Source: Pseudomonadota bacterium (lineage in GTDB: Bacteria; Pseudomonadota; Gammaproteobacteria; Enterobacterales; Succinivibrionaceae). From it: a DNA stretch of 9,909 bases. Under the pieces are notes generated by a model. The model searched no databases. It saw only the letters and a program-made list of their open reading frames with translations, and had not been told where the DNA came from. The stretch's first letter is position 1. Each line of letters starts with the position of its first letter. This document shows, in pieces, positions 6,862-9,909 of the stretch. A program made the position numbers and the translations under genes. The stretch covers positions 1 through 9,909 of the forward strand of contig JAEWPL010000200.1 in assembly GCA_023460615.1 (NCBI GenBank), written 5' to 3'.

Positions 6862-7314
6862 ATGGAAGTTATTCTATTAGACAAAATTGGCCGTTTAGGC
6901 GGTCTAGGTGACAAGGTTAAAGTACGTAACGGTTATGCTCGTAACTACTTATTACCTTTAAAGAAAGCTGTTCTTGCAACTAAAGAAAACTTAGCTAAGT
7001 TCGAAGCTGAGCGTGCTCAGTTTGAGGCTAAGATTGCTGCTGAGTTAAAGGCTGCTCAAGATCGTGCAGATAAGTTAAATGCTATCGGCAAGTTCGAGAT
7101 CGCTGCTCAAGCTGGCGATGAAGGCAAGTTATTCGGTTCAGTTGGTACTCGTGATATCGCTGAAGCTGCTATCAAGGCTGGTGTAGATTTACACAAGTCA
7201 GAAGTACGTTTACCAGATGGTGTACTTCGTTCTGTTGGCGACTTCGATATCGAAGTTCAACTACACCCTGATGTAAAGACTACTATCGTTGTTTCAATCG
7301 TTCCAGAGAAATAA
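6862..7314 (+). CDS. rplI: Large ribosomal subunit protein bL9
   Basis: 150 residues (E. coli 149). L9 binds 23S rRNA near the L1 stalk base and helps maintain reading frame. The N-terminal RNA-binding domain carries MEVILLDKIGRLGGLGDKVKV and NGYARNYLLP (about 23-32). A long charged connecting helix (about 41-75) follows, then the C-terminal domain with GDEGKLFGSVGTRDIA (about 84-99) and KSEVRLPDGVLRSVGD. AGGAG at 6851-6855 lies 6 bases before the ATG. It is the last gene of the ribosomal operon and is followed, after 21 bases, by a strong intrinsic terminator. Confidence 0.98.
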   Translation: MEVILLDKIGRLGGLGDKVKVRNGYARNYLLPLKKAVLATKENLAKFEAERAQFEAKIAAELKAAQDRADKLNAIGKFEIAAQAGDEGKLFGSVGTRDIAEAAIKAGVDLHKSEVRLPDGVLRSVGDFDIEVQLHPDVKTTIVVSIVPEK

Positions 7315-7335
7315 TTAGTATTCTTTGTCTAAAAG

Positions 7336-7361
7336 AAAACGGAGCTTAGCTCCGTTTTTTT
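7336..7361 (+). terminator. Strong intrinsic terminator of the rpsF-rpsR-rplI operon
   Basis: AAAACGGAGC (7336-7345) pairs perfectly with GCTCCGTTTT (7349-7358) around a TTA loop, with a G/C-rich core ACGGAGC. Seven T residues run from 7355 to 7361. The A-run before and T-run after the stem could give some activity in the opposite direction too, but no gene on the minus strand needs it. The first possible start codon of the next gene begins at 7362, directly after the last T. Confidence 0.93.
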
Positions 7362-8192
7362 ATGGTTCCTAATATGCTTTTACAACCTCTATTAAAATGG
7401 GCTGGCGGAAAGCGCCAATTGTTAGGTGAACTTATTCGTCATTTACCTTCCCATTATGATCGTTATTGTGAGCCTTTCTTCGGTGGTGGTGCTTTAATGT
7501 TTGAGCTAACCCCAGCTTGTGCCCTTATCAATGACATCAATCAAGATCTTATTAATTTCTATATTCAGTTAAAAAAGCATCCTGACAAGCTTTTAGAGAT
7601 CTTGAATTCCTTTGAAGTTTCTAAAGAAGCTTATCTTGAGATCAGAAATGCTGATAGAGATGTGGAAAACTTCGCTAAATTAAGTCCAATTTATAAAGCT
7701 GCTAGAACCTTCTATTTAAATCGTTATTGTTTTAATGGTTTATATAGAGTTAATAAGAAAGGCTTTTTTAACGTTCCTTTTAATAACGCTAAAAAGCAGT
7801 ACGATTTACCAATTGATTTATATTACGGTATTAGTAACTATCTAAATGAGCACGATATTACTATTACCTCCAAGAACTATTTAAAGCTTGAAAAAGAATT
7901 TAGAGAAGGGGATTTTGTATACTTTGATCCTCCATACGATTTAGTTGAGAAAACTAGTTTTACAGACTATTCTAACTCTAGCTTTAAAACTCAAGAGCAA
8001 ATAGAGTTAAAGCAACTTTGTGACAGACTTTCAGCAAAGAACATCAAGTTCATGTTGTCTAATAGTGCTACAGATTTTATTAAAGATCTGTATAAAGACT
8101 ACAATGTAAACATTGTTTCTGCCACAAGAATTATCAATTCAAAAGTCTCAGGTCGTGGCGCAGTTGAAGAAGTAATTGTGACCAACTACTAA
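7362..8192 (+). CDS. Class D12 adenine-N6 DNA methyltransferase, Dam/M.DpnII-like (copy 1)
   Basis: Up to 276 residues. It transfers a methyl group from S-adenosylmethionine to adenine N6 in DNA, and family resemblance to M.DpnII suggests GATC or a related site. Visible motifs from ATG 7362: the N-terminal KWAGGKRQLL, the SAM-binding YCEPFFGGGAL (about 41-51), INDINQDLINFY, the Dam/DpnII-type element CFNGLYRVNKKGFFNVPF, and the catalytic motif DPPY (189-192). The C-terminus RGAVEEVIVTNY matches M.DpnII-type ends. Where E. coli Dam and M.DpnII have FGRY or YGRY after NVP, this copy has FNNA, so DNA contacts may differ. Neither ATG 7362 nor ATG 7374 has a visible Shine-Dalgarno sequence; 7374 (MLLQPLLKWAGGK) fits the family start equally well. 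The gene follows the terminator with no clear promoter. No restriction endonuclease is adjacent. Confidence 0.93.
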   Translation: MVPNMLLQPLLKWAGGKRQLLGELIRHLPSHYDRYCEPFFGGGALMFELTPACALINDINQDLINFYIQLKKHPDKLLEILNSFEVSKEAYLEIRNADRDVENFAKLSPIYKAARTFYLNRYCFNGLYRVNKKGFFNVPFNNAKKQYDLPIDLYYGISNYLNEHDITITSKNYLKLEKEFREGDFVYFDPPYDLVEKTSFTDYSNSSFKTQEQIELKQLCDRLSAKNIKFMLSNSATDFIKDLYKDYNVNIVSATRIINSKVSGRGAVEEVIVTNY

Positions 8193-8206
8193 GCTTTATT
8201 CCTACA

Positions 8207-8223
8207 CAATTGCATGCAAATTG
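8207..8223. repeat. Inverted repeat between the two methyltransferase genes
   Basis: A perfect 10-bp palindrome TTGCATGCAA (8210-8219) is extended by CAA on the left (8207-8209) and TTG on the right (8221-8223), with one unpaired A at 8220. It sits in the 56-base gap, 26 bases before the second methyltransferase start. The lack of a loop suggests a site for a dimeric DNA-binding protein rather than an RNA hairpin. TAAAAT at 8226-8231 just downstream resembles a -10 box but has no -35 partner at good spacing. Function unknown. Confidence 0.4.
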
Positions 8224-8248
8224 CTTAAAATAATCTTGAGGTGTTTGT

Positions 8249-9112
8249 ATGCAACGATCAAATCAAATCGAGAATTTAAAGCCATTTGTAAAATGGGTAG
8301 GCGGTAAATCTAGTAGTGTTAACCGTCTACTTGAGCTTATGCCAGAGCATATTGATACTTATGTAGAGCCTTTTGTGGGCTCTGGTGCTTTATTCTTTGC
8401 TGTGAATTTTAAAAAAGCGATTATCAATGATGTAAACGAAGAGCTTATCAATACTTACAAGGTAATAAAAGACAATGTAGGCGCTTTAGAGTTCTTTTTA
8501 AGTTCTCTTATTTATGACAAGCAGTTGTATGACACTATAAGATCTTGGGATAGAGATCCTCACTATAAAAATAGACCAAAAGAGGATAGAGCAGGTCGCT
8601 TTATCTATCTTATGAAAACCTGTTTTAATGGTTTGTATCGCGTGAATAAGAAAGGCTTTTTCAACACTCCTTTTGGAAAATATACCTCTCCTTTAATCTG
8701 CGATACTAAGACCTTAAATGCCTGCAGTAAATACCTAAATGAGCATGAGGTTACCATTCTCAATGGTGATTATCACAAGATATTATCCTATCTAAATCAA
8801 GACTGTTTTGTATATCTTGATCCGCCATACTATCCAATATCAAAGACCGCCAACTTCACGCGGTTTCAAAAGGAGAATTTTAAAGAGGATTCTCAGTATC
8901 AGCTTTTTGAGTTTTGCAAAGAGCTTCACAAGCGTGGTATCAAGTTTATGCTTTCTAATTCAGATGTACCTGAAATTCGTAATTTGTATCAGGAATTTGA
9001 TATCCATGTAATTGAGGTTAGCCGTAAGGTAAACTCTAATACAGCTAAGAGAAACGCTGTAAATGAGCTTGCAATTATCAATTATGATAAAGATTCAGGT
9101 GAGATCCTGTAG
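8249..9112 (+). CDS. Class D12 adenine-N6 DNA methyltransferase, Dam/M.DpnII-like (copy 2)
   Basis: 287 residues, paralogous to the preceding gene along its whole length. Motifs: VKWVGGKSSSVNRLLELMP at the N-terminus, YVEPFVGSGALFFAVN (about 39-54) for SAM binding, INDVNEELINTY, CFNGLYRVNKKGFFNTPFGKY and the catalytic DPPY (191-194) followed by KTANFTRF, then IKFMLSNSD. This copy keeps the F-G-(K/R)-Y element seen in E. coli Dam and M.DpnII after the conserved NxP, unlike copy 1. GAGGTG at 8238-8243 lies 5 bases before the ATG, so it has a clear ribosome binding site while copy 1 does not. Two D12 enzymes in tandem occur in some type II systems, one per strand of an asymmetric site or acting on different substrates, but no endonuclease is visible here. 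GATC specificity is an inference. Confidence 0.93.
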   Translation: MQRSNQIENLKPFVKWVGGKSSSVNRLLELMPEHIDTYVEPFVGSGALFFAVNFKKAIINDVNEELINTYKVIKDNVGALEFFLSSLIYDKQLYDTIRSWDRDPHYKNRPKEDRAGRFIYLMKTCFNGLYRVNKKGFFNTPFGKYTSPLICDTKTLNACSKYLNEHEVTILNGDYHKILSYLNQDCFVYLDPPYYPISKTANFTRFQKENFKEDSQYQLFEFCKELHKRGIKFMLSNSDVPEIRNLYQEFDIHVIEVSRKVNSNTAKRNAVNELAIINYDKDSGEIL

Positions 9113-9178
9113 ATCTAGTATTCGATATTAGAGAATTGTTAAAAGTTTTAAATTTCAAAAATAATTATAAAAGCCATT

Positions 9179-9207
9179 TTGTTGCTAAAATATCAACAAT
9201 AAATGAT
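9179..9207 (+). promoter_or_regulatory. Possible weak promoter with inverted repeat before the AAA-ATPase-like gene
   Basis: TTGTTG (9179-9184) could serve as a -35 box with AATGAT (9202-9207) as -10, spacing 17; the matches are only three and four of six. TTGTTG also forms an inverted repeat with CAACAA (9194-9199), 9 bases apart. The 114-base gap from the second methyltransferase is very AT-rich and shows no terminator, so read-through from upstream is equally possible. Confidence 0.25.
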
Positions 9208-9226
9208 ATCAAAGGTTGAATATATT

Positions 9227-9909
9227 ATGGTTGCAGATTTAAATAAATTACCTAACGGTATAAGTGATTTTGATACTCTAAGAAAAGAGCAGAGAATATA
9301 TGTAGATAAAACTGATCTTATATACAAAATTGCTTCAAACAATGCTCAACCAATCTTTTTTTCTCGTCCAAGACGATTTGGAAAAAGCCTACTAGTATCA
9401 ACCTTAGAATGTTTGTTTCTAGGCAAGCTAGATTTATTTAAAGGTCTAAAGATAGAGTCTTTATGGCAAGAAACAAAACAGTATTATGTACTGCACTTAG
9501 ATTTTTCCATAATGGATTGCACAAGTGTAGAAGAATTTAAAAAATCCTTTAATAATGCTTTAGATAAGTTTATTTTAAAACATAATCTTGTAATCAAGAT
9601 AGATACAGGTGAGTCTGTAAGCGAAAAATTTATTGGTATTTGTGATGCAGTAGGCGAAAAAAAGTTAGTTTTGCTTATTGATGAATACGATGCCCCACTT
9701 ACATCCTTTATGGACAATAAAGAACAATTTGAGAGTGTAAGAACCATCCTAAGCTCCTTTTATAAAGCAGTTAAAGGCCTTTATAAATCTGTGCGTTTTA
9801 TGTTTATTACAGGTATTACACGATACGCAAATACTAGTATCTTTAGTGCCTTTAATAATTTACTAGACATATCCTTTAATCCAGCCTATGGAGCTTTGCT
9901 AGGTTACTC
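9227..9909 (+). CDS. AAA-ATPase-like protein (PF09820 type), 3'-truncated by window edge
   Basis: Open from ATG 9227 to the window end: 227 complete codons plus two bases. The protein resembles the AAA-ATPase-like family usually annotated as 'AAA family ATPase' or 'PD-(D/E)XK nuclease domain-containing protein', normally 500-600 residues with a C-terminal PD-(D/E)XK domain that would lie outside the window. Visible elements: the family start LPNGISDFDTLRKEQRIYVDK, the Walker A variant RPRRFGKS (47-54), the Walker B-like LVLLIDEYDAPL (147-158), and ITGITRYANTSIFSAFNN (194-211), typical of the family's sensor region. AAAGG at 9211-9215 is 11 bases upstream of the ATG, somewhat long. The family is often multi-copy in gut Bacteroidetes, Fusobacteria and Succinivibrionaceae; its biological role is not settled. 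It could act with the adjacent methyltransferases, but nothing in the visible part shows that. Confidence 0.88.
   Translation, partial: MVADLNKLPNGISDFDTLRKEQRIYVDKTDLIYKIASNNAQPIFFSRPRRFGKSLLVSTLECLFLGKLDLFKGLKIESLWQETKQYYVLHLDFSIMDCTSVEEFKKSFNNALDKFILKHNLVIKIDTGESVSEKFIGICDAVGEKKLVLLIDEYDAPLTSFMDNKEQFESVRTILSSFYKAVKGLYKSVRFMFITGITRYANTSIFSAFNNLLDISFNPAYGALLGY

Noticed and set aside
7315..7361. Promoter for the first methyltransferase between rplI and the terminator (TTGTCT at 7325, TAGTAT at 7317)
   Set aside because: No pairing of boxes with acceptable spacing and match, and any such transcript would run straight into the terminator.
8808..9011. Forward open frame of 67 codons within the second methyltransferase
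   Set aside because: It is in another frame across the DPPY region of a well-conserved enzyme; a shadow.
9484..9747. Minus-strand open frame of 87 codons at the right edge
   Set aside because: It lies opposite the AAA-ATPase-like gene, whose Walker motifs show that the plus strand is the coding one.
1..9909. CRISPR arrays, tRNA or rRNA genes, insertion sequences, attachment sites
   Set aside because: No regularly spaced direct repeats, no tRNA-like folds, no transposase and no terminal repeats were seen on either strand.

Overview
The window is AT-rich bacterial chromosome. It reads almost entirely on the + strand and carries a core housekeeping block followed by a small accessory segment. 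The proteins align from memory with gammaproteobacterial versions: RdgB-HemW order, RNase R followed by RlmB, and S6, S18 and L9 close to the E. coli sequences. Low GC, absence of priB between rpsF and rpsR, and an AAA-ATPase-like/PD-(D/E)XK family gene at the right edge would suit a host-associated anaerobic gammaproteobacterium such as a Succinivibrionaceae member. That placement is an inference, not something the sequence proves.

Bases 1-5965 look like one long operon whose promoter lies outside the window. It holds the C-terminal part of a dihydrolipoamide-dehydrogenase-like flavoprotein, rdgB (nucleotide-pool sanitation), hemW (radical-SAM heme chaperone), rnr (3'-5' exoribonuclease R) and rlmB (23S rRNA Gm2251 methyltransferase). 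Gaps are a few to about 28 bases, and rdgB and hemW overlap by 8 bases. The rlmB end is followed by a hairpin with only a short T-run, a weak terminator at best.

Bases 6065-7361 are the ribosomal protein operon rpsF-rpsR-rplI. It has its own sigma-70 promoter, with the -10 box inside a perfect inverted repeat. The structured leader matches the known S6:S18 autoregulatory motif: a lower stem that pairs the rpsF Shine-Dalgarno sequence, a bulge containing CCG, and a 9-bp upper stem. A strong intrinsic terminator closes the operon.

Bases 7362-9112 encode two paralogous class D12 (Dam/DpnII-like) adenine-N6 DNA methyltransferases in tandem. The first begins directly at the end of the rplI terminator with no visible Shine-Dalgarno sequence. 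No cognate restriction enzyme is visible. The right edge (9227-9909) holds the N-terminal part of an AAA-ATPase-like protein whose family normally carries a C-terminal PD-(D/E)XK nuclease-like domain, which would lie outside the window. The methyltransferase pair plus this ATPase is the part most likely to be accessory or defence-related. No RNA genes, insertion sequences or CRISPR arrays were seen.
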